From Poa pratensis (lineage: Eukaryota; Streptophyta; Magnoliopsida; Poales; Poaceae), in the NCBI GenBank assembly GCA_947311845.1, contig CAMZMU010000063.1, forward strand, positions 57,734,902 through 57,798,901: a DNA stretch of 64,000 nucleotides. The letters are read 5' to 3'. The notes under the pieces were generated by a model. The model saw only the letters and a program-made list of their open reading frames with translations, searched no databases and was not told the DNA's origin. Shown here piece after piece: positions 1 to 11,260 of the stretch (the first letter of the stretch is position 1; every line of letters starts with the position of its first letter). The position numbers and the translations under genes were made by a program.

Positions 1-1252
1 ATATGGATGTGAAGGAAAGATTTTGGTGGAACAATCTGAAGAGAGATATTGTTGAATACATTGCCAAGTGCGATGTGTGCAGTCGCGTAAAGGCAGAACA
101 CCAAAAGCCAGCTGGATTGCTACAACCCTTACCAGTACCGGATTGGAAATGGGAACAGATTGGGATGGATTTCATCACTGGTCTGCCCAGAACCAAATCA
201 GGGTATGATTCTATTTGGGTTATTGTTGACCGTCTGACGAAGGTAGCTCACTTTGTGCCTGTGAAGACTACCTATACCAGCGCCAAGCTAGCTGATATCT
301 ACATGAAGAAAATTGTGTGTCTACATGGAGTTCCCAAGAAGATTGTGTCTGATAGAGGTACTCAGTTCACTTCTCATTTCTGGAAGCAGTTGCATGAATC
401 ATTGGGACCAGATTGGAGTTTAGCACATCATTCCACCCACAGACGGATGGACAGACTGAAAGAGTAAATCAAATCCTAGAAGATATGCTGAGAGCATGTG
501 CTCTAGACTATAAATCTAGCTAGGATGATAATCTTCCATATGCTGAGTTCTCTTACAACAATAGCTATCAAGCCAGCATAGAGATGTCTCCATTTGAAGC
601 TCTATATGGAAGGAAGTGCACTACACCACTACTGTGGAGTGGCGTAGGTGAACGTAGTTTGTTTGGACCTGACATAATCAAGGAGGCTGAAGAGAAAGTT
701 AGGCTGATTAAGGACAGATTAAGGATAGCACAATCCAGGCAGAAGAGTTATGCTGACTCCAAACGAAGAGAAGTCACCTACGAGGTGGGCGATAGAGCCT
801 ATCTTAGAGTTTCACCTCTACGTGGAGTGAAAAGGTTTGGTATCAAAGGAAAATTAGCACCACGGTTTATTGGACCCTATAAGGTTCTATCACGCAAAGG
901 AGAAGTGGCATATGAGTTGGAACTACCGGAAGCTCTTTCCGCAGTTCACAATGTGTTCCATGTCAGCCAGTTGAAGAAGTGTCACCCAGAAATGGCAGAA
1001 ACTCCGCTGAGGGATACTGTACCACTAGAGGAAGTCCAGCTAGAAAGTGACCTCACTTATGAAGAAAAGCCTATAAAATTTTTGGAGACAGCCGAGCGAG
1101 TTACCAGAACCAAGACCATCCAGTTCTGCAAGGTCCAGTGGAATCATCATACCGAGGAAGAAGCAACTTGGGAAAGAGAAGATGATCTTAAGGAAGACCA
1201 CCCTCACCTATTTGCTAGCCAATCCGAATCTCGAGGGCGAGATTCATCTTAA
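1..1252 (+). pseudogene. Ty3/gypsy chromovirus pol, integrase-chromodomain end (broken)
   Basis: This is the 3' end of a retrotransposon polyprotein that starts left of the window. The integrase CxxC half-finger (CDVC, near base 70), the core Asp in GMDFI, and the second Asp in VSDRGTQFTS are visible in the first frame. Around base 405-440 the frame is lost; the motif with the catalytic Glu (DGQTERVNQ) follows in the second frame. A TAG at 521-523 interrupts that frame where related elements usually have Trp. The rest (584-1252) holds the PFEALYGR motif and ends in a chromodomain-like stretch (YEEKPIKFLE to WEREDDL), which places it among chromoviruses, most likely the Tekay/Del clade. A polypurine stretch (AATGGGGTTAGG) follows directly before the LTR. 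A frameshift and an in-frame stop mean it is inactive. Clade assignment is from memory of motifs. Confidence 0.9.
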
Positions 1253-1264
1253 TGGGGTTAGGTT

Positions 1265-4200
1265 CGTAACATCCCAATTTTTCACAAAAATAAAATTTCA
1301 TACATGGCATGCATCATCACCTTGCATTTTGCATTTGCACTTGTTTTCAAACTTTACAAAGAAATAAAACTTTTGTAGTTAAAATATCTCAAAAATATTT
1401 CCAAATAATCTAGTTTGATAAAGTTTAGTTTTACAAATTTTTACAAATTTGTTTTATCCATTTGGATGTATATTTTAAAAGATATAAAAGTTTCCAGAAA
1501 AAGAAAAAAGGAAAAAGAATAAAAAAAATGTTGAGCCGAGCTAACTGGGCCAAGCCCAACTCCTCCTCGCGCGCGCGGTCCAACAGCAGCCCACGGCCTC
1601 ACTCCTCTCTCCTCTCTCACTGACAGGTGGGGCCCACCTATCAGCATCGACACGTTTCTTCCCCAAATCACGCCCACGACCGGAGAAGAAACGGCCGAAT
1701 CAATTTGATTGATTACGGCGATTTACTCGCTCTTTCCGTTCTCCGTTTGATCCTATAAGATGCCCTACTCCTCCTCTTTCTTTTGCCCCAGACCACACAA
1801 CTCGAGCGCCACCAGGCTTCTCACACGAACCCCCGACGCTCCGCCACGGCCGCCAGCGAGTTCTGCATTTTTCGGCAAGTACAGGACACCCCGAGCCCTC
1901 TCTCTCCTCCCTTCCCCTTTGTTTTATTCTTGCGCACCGTTTTGACTTGTTACGGTTTTGTTTTCGTGCACTAGATCATCGAGGCCGAGATCAACCCGAA
2001 GCTTCGGCCGCCGTCTTCAACTCCGGCGAGGAATCGCGGGAGGACCAGGACGCTCCGCTACCTCACATTTCGCCACCGCCTCCGCCACGTCGTCCTGCAT
2101 CGCGTGGTAACAAAAGCCCCATCTCAAACCCCTTTTTTCGTCAAGTTCGTGAACTCCGGCCATGGCGCCGCCGTAGTCTTAGGTCACCGGAGCTTTTCCG
2201 GTGAGCCGCGTCGCTTCGTTCTGGTCAAACCAATTTGGGCCGTTAGATCTGCCGCGTACGGCTTAGAGTAGATTTTTTATCGAAGCGGTACGGGCAAATC
2301 AGGAGCGGCCACGTCGACGCCTCGTCAGCAGCCTCGTCAGCGCCACGTCAAGCCTCGTCAGCGCCATGTCAAGCCTCGTCAGCGCCAGCGTGGAGAAGAT
2401 TTTCTGTTTTATTTTCTTTTTAGCAGTTTTGCAGAAAAACCCCTGTAACTTAGTTTTATCAATACTTTTTCTCTGTTTATCCAAATTCAAATATTTTTAT
2501 ATATTTGAAATCCTTAGGACCAGTAGAATCTTTTGGCTGTATTATTTTCTGTTTTGTCAAACTTTTATGTATTCAAATTTCAAATGTGAAATTTGAGTAT
2601 TTTTGACATAACTTTAGTTTAAATTATCTGTTTTGAGTGAATCCAATTGCATTGGATTTGTTTAGTTGCCCTCTGTCCAGAAAGACTTCAGCCATATTTT
2701 TGTACATTAGTTGCTACGAAATTAGTGTTTATTCCCTTTTTGGGAGTTATTTTAATTATATTTAATATTAAAAATTATTATTTTTATTACATGTTCGAAT
2801 CATGCATGACTTAGTGTTTTCAGAAGAGTTGAGATGGACATAGAAACACTTAGAAAATTTTGCATCTCATGATTGTCATCTTTCCCTTAGAAAATTCTTG
2901 CATCTCATAATTGTCATATTTTCCTTAGAATATTTTGTCATATCATGCATGTCATATCTTCCTTAGAAATTTTGGAATGCTTGTATGTTTATTTGTGGTG
3001 TTTCTATGTGTTAGAATTTTCGGAGGGAAACGAAGGCTATTGCAACTGCTACTCCTGCTCTCCTTGTTGCCAAGGCAAGTGGCACATTCATAAATGTCCT
3101 AAGTATTTTTGTCTATGCATGACTTAGTTATTTTCCTTAAGCATGTGTAGGTGTTATTAGTATTGCTGTGCAAGACATGTTTAGAATTTCCCTATTCCTT
3201 TGTGTCTAGATACCTATATAACAACTTAGTATAAATATTGATGCTATGCAAAAGTTATTTTATAAAAAGCTAAATTCTACTAAGTTAAAGAAACTCCTGG
3301 GTGGATTGGTTTGTTGACGGAGGCGAAGTTGAGTGGCTACTCAGGGCCATTTCTATGGTTTTACCTGAGTACGTGCACTTGTGGATTGCCACCCAGGGAA
3401 CAAAGGGATCTGAAGAACTCCAAGTCAAGATTGCTTCCAGTGCAGCTATTGGTCATATGGGCTCTGTCTTGATCGAATAAGTTGTGTGGACTCACCCCGG
3501 CTTGACAGGTGGTGGTAGAGGATTATAGGTGGAGCGCGTCAGGACGGTATGGGGTGGGAAAATGCTTCTGAAGGATCTCGTCTTAACCTTCTTCTTTTCC
3601 CCTATCACTATTGGAGTGTGGGGATAGTTCGAGTTGGTTAAGTCTAATGGTGAACGTGCACAACCTCTCGAGAGTGTCAAAACTAAGTACTTAGCCGTGT
3701 CCCCGGTTACGGACAATTCTGAGCAGCTGATCAAGGACGTCAACGGAGGATCCCAACATTCCAACTTCTGAAGTAAAACTTGATGGGTGAACAAGGGTAG
3801 ATGAGACAGTGGTTTTCATGCCATGGATGTCTCGATTAGAAGAAAAGTGTTTTCAAAAGAGTTAGGAAAATTTGGCTTTCTGCAACTTGGCCTTTGAACT
3901 CCACCAGCCAAATATGCATATAGGTTATTAGAGTTATTCCTCTAAGTGTCCACAAAGTGTCACTTGCCAGTTCCATTTTTAATGGTTCTGACCCACTCTG
4001 TTGCAAAATTTTATTTGTTGCAGATTGTTCTGACGACGAGTGAGTTTACGTTAAGGGTTTCGAGTCTGCAACCAACATGTTCGCCTGTGGCGCATGAAGA
4101 TGATGGAGACTCCATGAACAATAAATTCCCGCTACTTTACTTTTTCAAGCTAGCCTTTGTGCTATGCAAGTATGTAATGAACTTTAATTTTCCTAAGTAC

Positions 4201-4330
4201 TGGATCATTCGTGTAATAAATTGATACAATGTTGTGATATTCGTCTTAAACTGTGTGTGCAAATGAAACGATCCAGGGGTTTGCACTATACACAGGGACC
4301 TTGCCATTTTCTAAGTGCAGGTCCACTACA
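1265..4330 (+). repeat. Long terminal repeat of the Ty3/gypsy chromovirus (about 3.07 kb)
   Basis: The left edge is set by the polypurine tract and the typical gypsy LTR start GTAACATCCC; the canonical TG is CG here. The right edge ends CTACA and is followed two bases later by a primer-binding site. The LTR includes GC-rich leader-like sequence around 1760-2200 with no coding capacity that I trust; short ORFs inside are treated as chance. It lies downstream of pol, so it is the 3' LTR of that copy, but it also serves as 5' LTR for the leader that follows. Confidence 0.8.
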
Positions 4331-4332
4331 GA

Positions 4333-4700
4333 TGGTATCAGAGCACTGTGTTGCCTGTAGGTTCGAAACCCCTAAGTTTGGATAGAAATAGCTTGGCTAA
4401 AAATTTATTTTACTAAGTTTATGTAATTTCAGTATCTACTATGATGCAATCAATAGATGTATATTACTACCTCGTTCTTGTATATGTTATGATCAAAATA
4501 GTATACTGCTTGGCGCGAGAGGGGAACATGTGCATTAGATGGAGTAGACTAGAAGTAGCAACTGGTTCGTGACGGAACATTGGGGAACTAATACGGTTTT
4601 CTCCTTCCTATGTCTACCTTAATAGAGACAATGGGATGCGATGTCGTGATGTTTGCCTAGTGATAGAAAAGGTGGCGCTTGTTCAAGGACGGAGCCACCA
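4333..4700 (+). other. Primer-binding site and truncated leader of a second gypsy copy
   Basis: TGGTATCAGAGC at 4333-4344 is the usual plant primer-binding site complementary to initiator Met-tRNA. It is followed by about 350 bases of leader-like DNA with no gag. A primer-binding site belongs after a 5' LTR, so finding it after a 3' LTR shows two internal regions sharing one LTR. The second copy breaks off near 4.7 kb; the exact breakpoint is not clear. Confidence 0.75.
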
Positions 4701-5020
4701 TGTGACATTGAGGGGGGCTAACTGAACATACTTATTATCGCTAACTTGTTGAGGGGGGGGGGGGGGGGGGGCAGATTACACTAAAGCACTAAGAAATACA
4801 AGCTCAAATGGCTAGTGTTCTTCAATAAATCTGAATAATGTGGGTGGGAGTATTAACACATGAGTTCAAGTTAACACATGAGTTCATCCAACATCATGTC
4901 CTTGATCTTAAAGCAATAATCTATGTCATCACGTAATAGTGTCTCCACTTACTTTGAGCATGCGAACAATCCACTTGCTCAGGGGAGTATTAGAGATGTG
5001 TGTTGCATCATCTCTACATA
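4701..5020. other. No gene seen; poly-G tract
   Basis: Nothing recognisable apart from a run of 19 G at 4753-4771 and a short direct repeat (AACACATGAGTTCA) near 4855-4885. Confidence 0.6.
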
Positions 5021-6183
5021 CACTACTAGGGAAAAGGTCATTAGTGGCGCACCTTTTTGGAATTCTGTGCCGCATGGTGGGTGCGCCACATAATTCACGC
5101 CACTAAATTGTATTTCTATGGCGCATATCTACATGCGCCACAGAATTCTCACATTTCTGTGGCACATCCACAAGATATGCGTCACAGAATTCTCAAAAAA
5201 TTTAAAAAAAGTTAAAAAAAATCAGGAAAAAACAAAAAATAAAATAATTTGGAAAAACCTAAACATTTGAATTTTTTGAATATCTAATAACACTGCAAAC
5301 ATATCTCAAATGATGACTTCTCACTAGGTCACCCATCCTCAAATTGCTCCAACCCAAGTACGCTTTACTTCTAATTTCTATTCAATTCAGCTACCCTTAT
5401 GATACTAAAGTTCTTATTGATATAAGTATCATATCAACCCTCTTAAGCCTTGTATGTGTGTAGATGTGTGTGTAGTTTATGTGTGGTATGTGTATATATG
5501 TGTTTTTAAATTTCAAAAAAAACAAAAACTATAAAAGTTTCAAAAGAAAATTCAAAATTTTCAAAAAATCCAAAAAAAATCCAAAAAACTTCAAAAAATC
5601 CAAAAAAATCAACAAATCCAAAAAAATTGAAAAATTAAGAAAAAATGTATTTTTTTAAAAAAATGACAAAAGAATAAAAAAATTAAAATGTAGTTTTTTT
5701 TTAATTTTTTTTAAACATTTAGAATTCCTCAAATTTTTATTTTTTTGTCATTTTAAAAAAAATACGTTTTTTCTTAAATTTTCAATTTTTTTTGGATTTG
5801 TTGATTTTTTTTGGATTTTTTGATTTTTTTTTTGTAGTTTTCTGGATTTTTTGATTTTTTTGGGTTTTTTGGATTTTTTGAAAATTTTGAATTTCCTTTT
5901 GACACTTTTGTGGCGCATATAGAAATATGCGCCACAGAAATATGTATTTCTGTGGCGCACATCCACATGCGCCACATAAATTATTTCTGTGGCGCATATT
6001 GCAAATATGCGCCACAGAAATACTTGCTATATGCGCCACAGAAATACATATTTCCGTGGCGCATGTGGTTTACGTGCACCACAGAATTCCAACATTTCTG
6101 TGGCGCATATTTTTGTATGTGCGCATGTCTATTTTGGTGCGCCACAGAAAGTGGTTCCACCTATAGCCATTTTCCTAGTAGTG
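5021..6183. mobile_element. Non-autonomous CACTA transposon, fold-back type
   Basis: The left end is CACTACTAGGGAAAAGG and the right end is the inverted form, ending CCTAGTAGTG. A 3 bp TSD, ATA, lies at 5018-5020 and 6184-6186. Both subterminal regions carry many copies of a TGTGGCGCATAT-like motif in both orientations (about 5045-5190 and 5910-6150), the usual arrangement of CACTA transposase binding sites. The centre is AT-rich: an A-rich arm near 5510-5650 is matched by a complementary T-rich arm near 5755-5900. There is no transposase, so it depends on an autonomous partner. Short ORFs within it come from the palindromic repeats and are not genes. Confidence 0.9.
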
Positions 6184-6205
6184 ATAAGCACATGATGCCC
6201 ATATG

Positions 6206-6412
6206 AAATGTTAATTATACATAAAAAAGGACAGATCCAATGCTAGAAGATCCCACACCAAGTGGGTTATGGGGAAGGATAATAAGAGGCAAGCCTTACC
6301 CGTGCATAGTGCAACAATGCAGAGAGGTTGCACCGAACTCAGAACCTCTTGGCACAAGTGGGGAGTACTTCACCACTGTGTCAAGCCTGTCCTTAAATGT
6401 TAATCATACATA
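6206..6412 (-). mobile_element. tRNA-derived SINE with 18 bp target-site duplication
   Basis: The body is 6224-6394 (171 bp) on the minus strand. It is flanked by direct repeats at 6206-6223 and 6395-6412 that match at 17 of 18 positions. Read on the minus strand it begins near a polymerase III A-box-like stretch (GACACAGTGGTGAAG), continues with a B-box-like stretch (GAGTTCGGTGC), and ends in a short T run next to the TSD. This is the structure of a tRNA-type SINE. I do not recognise the family name. Confidence 0.7.
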
Positions 6413-8270
6413 TACAATAAAAAGTTATATTGCATATTATCTTGTCTAAAAGTGCTACATTTGTGCCCCCATATTTACGAGAGAGAGAATGGTCATTTGA
6501 AACTAGAAATTTTGGTCTATTTTTTAGCATAGGAACACTTTTTACAATTAATTGTTGTGCTGTATTTTACATTTTTAGTTATTAATTATTCCGAAAATAT
6601 AAAACCATCCATTGCATTTAGTTTTATAGTTTGTACATTAGTTCCACCGACAACATCTCTTTCTAGCATAATTGCTTTAGTTTTAATATTTAGTGTTTTT
6701 TCGAGATGGGGAAGCCCCAGCATCTGCATCTTAGTTTTTATATTTAGTTTACATTTATTTTCATCTCATCCGGTTGTGTTGCGAACACAAAAAAAACTTT
6801 TTATTTTGTAGACATTGCTTGAGAGGAACCAAGAAGACTACAGATTTTTGTGTTCGATAATCAATCCCGAGTCATCTTTGTGAGGAAAGAGCTGATTGCT
6901 GATACACTCTGCACTTACAGTTTCAGCGAGTTGATATACATATAAGATTGTTACCATCACCAAGTTCCGGACATCTCCAGCGGTGGTCTACAAGGAAGTG
7001 CGTCGTGAAGTCCCTACGTTTTGTCAACACCATCGAGTATCTCGATATCGCTATCTACCCCATGATTAATATATCCCCTTTGTCGACAAAGGAAAAGTTT
7101 TGCACGAAATCCTAGATAATTAGTTGAGTACCTAATGGGTGCAACGCCGACGACTGACTGTTAAGAACGACAACGAAAAGAAATATAGGACAAGAACATG
7201 TTCGATGCATTCCTATGTTGGACGGCAATTGAAAACTTACAAACGCACCATCATGGTAGAGAATCCGCTACATATTTCCCTCAATTGTTTATAAAAAACT
7301 TTAAAACGCATCATCATATATAGACATATATACGTCTTGATAGTACTTATTAAAGAAGAAAAAATGTTTATTATAGTACGATATGCACTTTTTATTAACA
7401 ACCGGAATACGGCTTGATATGCGCCTTGCTTCAATTTCAACTTAACATTCCTCTGCTCTGCCCCATTTCTGCTTAAGCTTTGACGACGACTGACACGAAG
7501 AGCGTGGCCAACCGTTGAGCCCCAAAGAACACGAGTATGACAAAGCTCAGACATTGTTACCATGTAAAGAGCCGTTAGCACGTCGATAACCTCCCTAGAG
7601 TAAAGAGTGGTTAGTACGTCCCTGGCCTAATTAACTTCCATACAAGTGGTCATTTTCCAGCATGATCGGTCTGTATCAGTTTCCTGCAAAAACAGTATGC
7701 ATACATGCATGCATGATGTTTATGGAGACGGCTGGCAAAATAATTGGTGGTGGTTTATGCCGCGTAAGCTAAACTTGTACTGATGATCGATCGATGCAAG
7801 AATAATTCGATTATAAGTAGCTCTGACCACATGTGCTACCAGTGAAACTAACGGATCTTCGGGAATTATTGTCACATGCAAGAGTACGACAAGGGGCGAT
7901 CGTCATCAGCTGCATTGTACACTAGGATGTATTTATTCGTAGTTGGTTACACTTTGTAGAATTGTTGGGGTGTTTGAATCTAATTGAAAATGACGTTTGA
8001 CCAACTATGAGGTCACTCGGTCGCTCTTCTCGATCGTATACGGAACGGAAAAATGAATATTCTCTAGCTTTGATATTGCAATAATGCAGAAGCAAAACTT
8101 TTCATGTGAGGAGTTAAAGCAACACTTGACTAGTCGTAATTCCTCCTTGATCAAATCTTATTTTCAAGGATATGCCTTGGATAGGCATATCAGGTTCATA
8201 AAAGACACGCACCCACGCTGAAAAGCAGCTACAACTCAACGCCGACTACTCGCGAAACCTCCACCACTCC
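6413..8270. other. No gene recognised
   Basis: AT-rich DNA with only short chance ORFs. I see no conserved domain, no element ends and no RNA gene here. Confidence 0.5.
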
Positions 8271-8274
8271 AACT

Positions 8275-8770
8275 CTAGCAGGAAACCTCTGAACAACCTA
8301 GCTCCTCTCCATGTCTCGGCTTCGTTCCTCCTCGATCCTCTGAAGCACCGCTATTGGAGATGGAGATGCGTGTTGTTGAAGATGATGTCATTCCGGTGGC
8401 ACCACAGCGACCAACAAACCAGGGCCACAACCGTCCAGAAGTCGCGCACGTCCTGCCTTGGCCCTTGGCGCGCGAAGACACCCACTCCACCAGGGATCCC
8501 TAAAGCTCGGGAATCTATGCCTCCAGTCGCCAATTGCGGAGGCAGGGGACCCAAACCTCACGAGCCAGCACGCAACCGACTAACTGGTGGTCGATAGTCC
8601 CTGCCACCTGATCGCAAAACGGGCACAACTTTGGGCGTGGCAAACCGTGCCGAACCAAGCTGTCTACTGTCCAGCAACAATCTCTGAGGGCAAGCCACAT
8701 GAACACCTTGAGATTGGAGGGGGGCCTAGCTCGCTAGACCTGCAGCGCCCCTAGCAACTCGGTGGCCCCT
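8275..8770 (-). pseudogene. LINE reverse transcriptase C-terminal fragment (zinc-binding region)
   Basis: On the minus strand, 8515-8706 encodes a stretch like the zf-RVT region at the C-terminus of plant L1-type LINE ORF2: WLALRDCCWT, then a zinc-ligand pattern CPFC...H...C in PKLCPFCDQVAGTIDHQLVGC. A second frame, 8351-8554, continues it with a W-x-HRND-x-FN motif (SLWCHRNDIIFNN), so there is a frameshift near 8520-8550. The rest of ORF2 is missing upstream. No target duplication was identified. It is an old, inactive fragment. Confidence 0.75.
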
Positions 8771-9117
8771 CCGAACAAGGCCGCGTAACAAGAGCGCGAG
8801 GTGTAAGCTCCGCTGGCATCCGAAATCCAACTGAAGCTATCATCGTAATGAAAAATATGTGGACAAACCACGGTCTATCGTTTGCCACAGATGGAGGCTA
8901 CGAGAAGAGACCGGCTTTAAATTAAAAAAAGGGAACAACCGCACATAAATGTTCAAGGTACAAACAAGATACAATCCACAAATAAAAGAAGTAACACCTA
9001 TAGGCAGGCGCAAGGAAACTACAATGGCGCTGATCTATTGGAAGAGTGTAACATCCTGAGCTTGGACCTCGCAAGTGCCAACGCTTTCTTATTCTTCTTC
9101 TTCACCACCGATAGCAA

Positions 9118-9336
9118 CTATTGAAGGAAGACACCCTCGTAGGTGTCAGGATGATGTTTTGGAATGATCCTCTCAATGGCTAATTTATTTTCTAGTGGTC
9201 TAAATAGCCCAGCATTGAGTAGCAAATGCAATCCAAGTAATGTGCCTCCGCTACTGCTCCCGACAAAGTCGACTAAGTCCCCAAAGAAATTAGGATTATA
9301 GTCGTTTTGAACAAGTGACCGGGCACAACTCCACAT
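9118..9336 (-). pseudogene. Unrecognised possible gene fragment
   Basis: The minus strand holds a 72-residue open stretch with protein-like composition, including DYNPNFFGDLVDFVGSSSGG and ending HHPDTYEGVFLQ. It has a normal stop and is followed on the minus strand by about 250 bases that resemble a 3' untranslated region. I do not recognise the family. It may be the last exon of a broken host gene or chance. No upstream exon could be confirmed. Confidence 0.3.
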
Positions 9337-9339
9337 AAA

Positions 9340-10546
9340 TTTCGAAAGGTAGCATGAGAAAATATACGATTAACATCCTTAGGATTACAACATAAGCCTC
9401 AAGCACCGATCTAGGGCCGTTGCGTATATGAATTTGACCACCGAGATTTTTATTTTGATGGGGTTGAGATATTCCAGATGGCGGCAAGATGTGGAATGTG
9501 GTGTCCGAGGCACAACTTCAAAAGCACAGAGCACATTAAGAAGTCACATGATGCATCAAGGGCCCACGACACCTCATTGTTGCTTTTGTTGCGTCACACG
9601 GTATGCTACACAAGCACAAAGTAAAATTTTCTACCGCACAACAGCAAGAACAATGATTAGGGTTTAGGTAACAAGTTTACCACTAGATGTACATGCATAG
9701 AGTTTGATGTGGTTCATCGCGGGAAGGGTTGTCATCCTCGTCCGATCCCACAAACATCTCCTCGTGGATCTACAAACATCTCCTCTACGATATCAACATA
9801 TCTAGGATGGAACGTCGGACGAAGGATCGTTAGAACCGATCGCACGACTTGGGATGGTGCAAGATAGGGTTTCCAACACTTGAAACAATCACCGCAATCT
9901 TTCTGTCATGTTGCTTCCACCTTACATAGGCATCCTTATGGGCGCACAATACATATGGCCTCGACAGATCCTAATCCAAGTACCACAAGATCCAATCCGA
10001 TTGGGACTCTTATCATAATACCACTCCGCTTCAAATCGATTTTCAACCCTGACCTGTTTTCAAAATATAGAAGAAGTAACCTAGCTCGTCCGTCTCAATC
10101 AGAATCACACTTTAAAATGAGATAACCCCTAGGTATAAGTGTCAAATTAACCAGGCCCCTGATTTGATCGGCATGCCAGCCCCGATCAAAGATCACATCT
10201 ATCGTGAAATCAAACAAAAGAGGGGACAACGAGTCTCCCTCGCTCACACCCTCCCACCCCCCTTACGAAAGAAAGTTGTGATTTCAATGTTAACCGCAAT
10301 GGCCGCGTGGCCCCTCAAGATCAACAACATAACACGGTACACCCACCCCTGGGTCAAAAACCTTTTTGAAGGAGCACTACGCTTAGGAAGTCTGAGGTGA
10401 CCCTATCTTACGCCTTCTCGAACTCACTCTCAAACTCACGCTTTAGGACGATGCCCTCCTGCAAAATCCATATGTGACCTCCCTACACAGCGGTGAGCCA
10501 TGCGACAAGAGGCGGATATTATTCGCGCCCTTGATTTTAGGAATCA

Positions 10547-10577
<31 letters not shown>

Positions 10578-11260
10578 TGTTGCCATAGTTTGAGACTATA
10601 TCTGATCGCATGCATTCTTACGATCCCGATGATCAAGTTTTGCATGTTTTCTCATTTGCGGTACACCGCCTATGTTTAGTTCTGTCCGTCAGGGTCAAAA
10701 ATAGCCTCCACCGACCGTATAATCATTGGGTGGTATCCATCAATCAATCACAATACGTCACAATACGTCGTATTATCCTCCTGCGGTCCTGCCCAAGGAG
10801 CGCATAATTGGGGCACGCAGACATCCTGCATACATCAAGCATTAAACCTTCAGAGCTCAACTCGATCGATCAGCGTGGTTGCACCAAGATTCTGTTGAGT
10901 GCTAACTAACCGATTAGGCGCCTCATTGGCCGGCGCATTCCCGCCCAGATATCCCCATCGGCCAATCGTCGTTCTCCCAGCAATTGAACCGGCAACGTAC
11001 GTCCGAGCTCGGTACCACCCAACTACCATGCATGCATACGCGAGCGCGCGCCCCACCGGCCACCGGAGCCGCCGGCCGGAACAGTACGATCGCGGTCCCG
11101 GCGGACGGCGACAAGACCCCCGCGGCCACATTGGATACTCCCGTTGTTGGCACCGGACGAATTAGTTAGCTAGCTAGCCGATTGGATTATTGCTCCCTGA
11201 TCACGCGTTGTTAATTACAAGACGCGATCAGCCAGCCAGGCTTAGCTCTGCTCAGCTAGT
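9340..11260. other. No gene recognised; poly-C tract
   Basis: Only short ORFs without recognisable domains. A run of 29 C lies at 10547-10575. The GC-rich stretch 10890-11160 is open in several frames on both strands, which reflects base composition rather than coding. Confidence 0.5.

Noticed and set aside
5748..6206. Cluster of short overlapping ORFs with repeated MRHRN and VAHI motifs
   Set aside because: They are translations of the palindromic GCGCCACAGAAAT repeats of the CACTA element.
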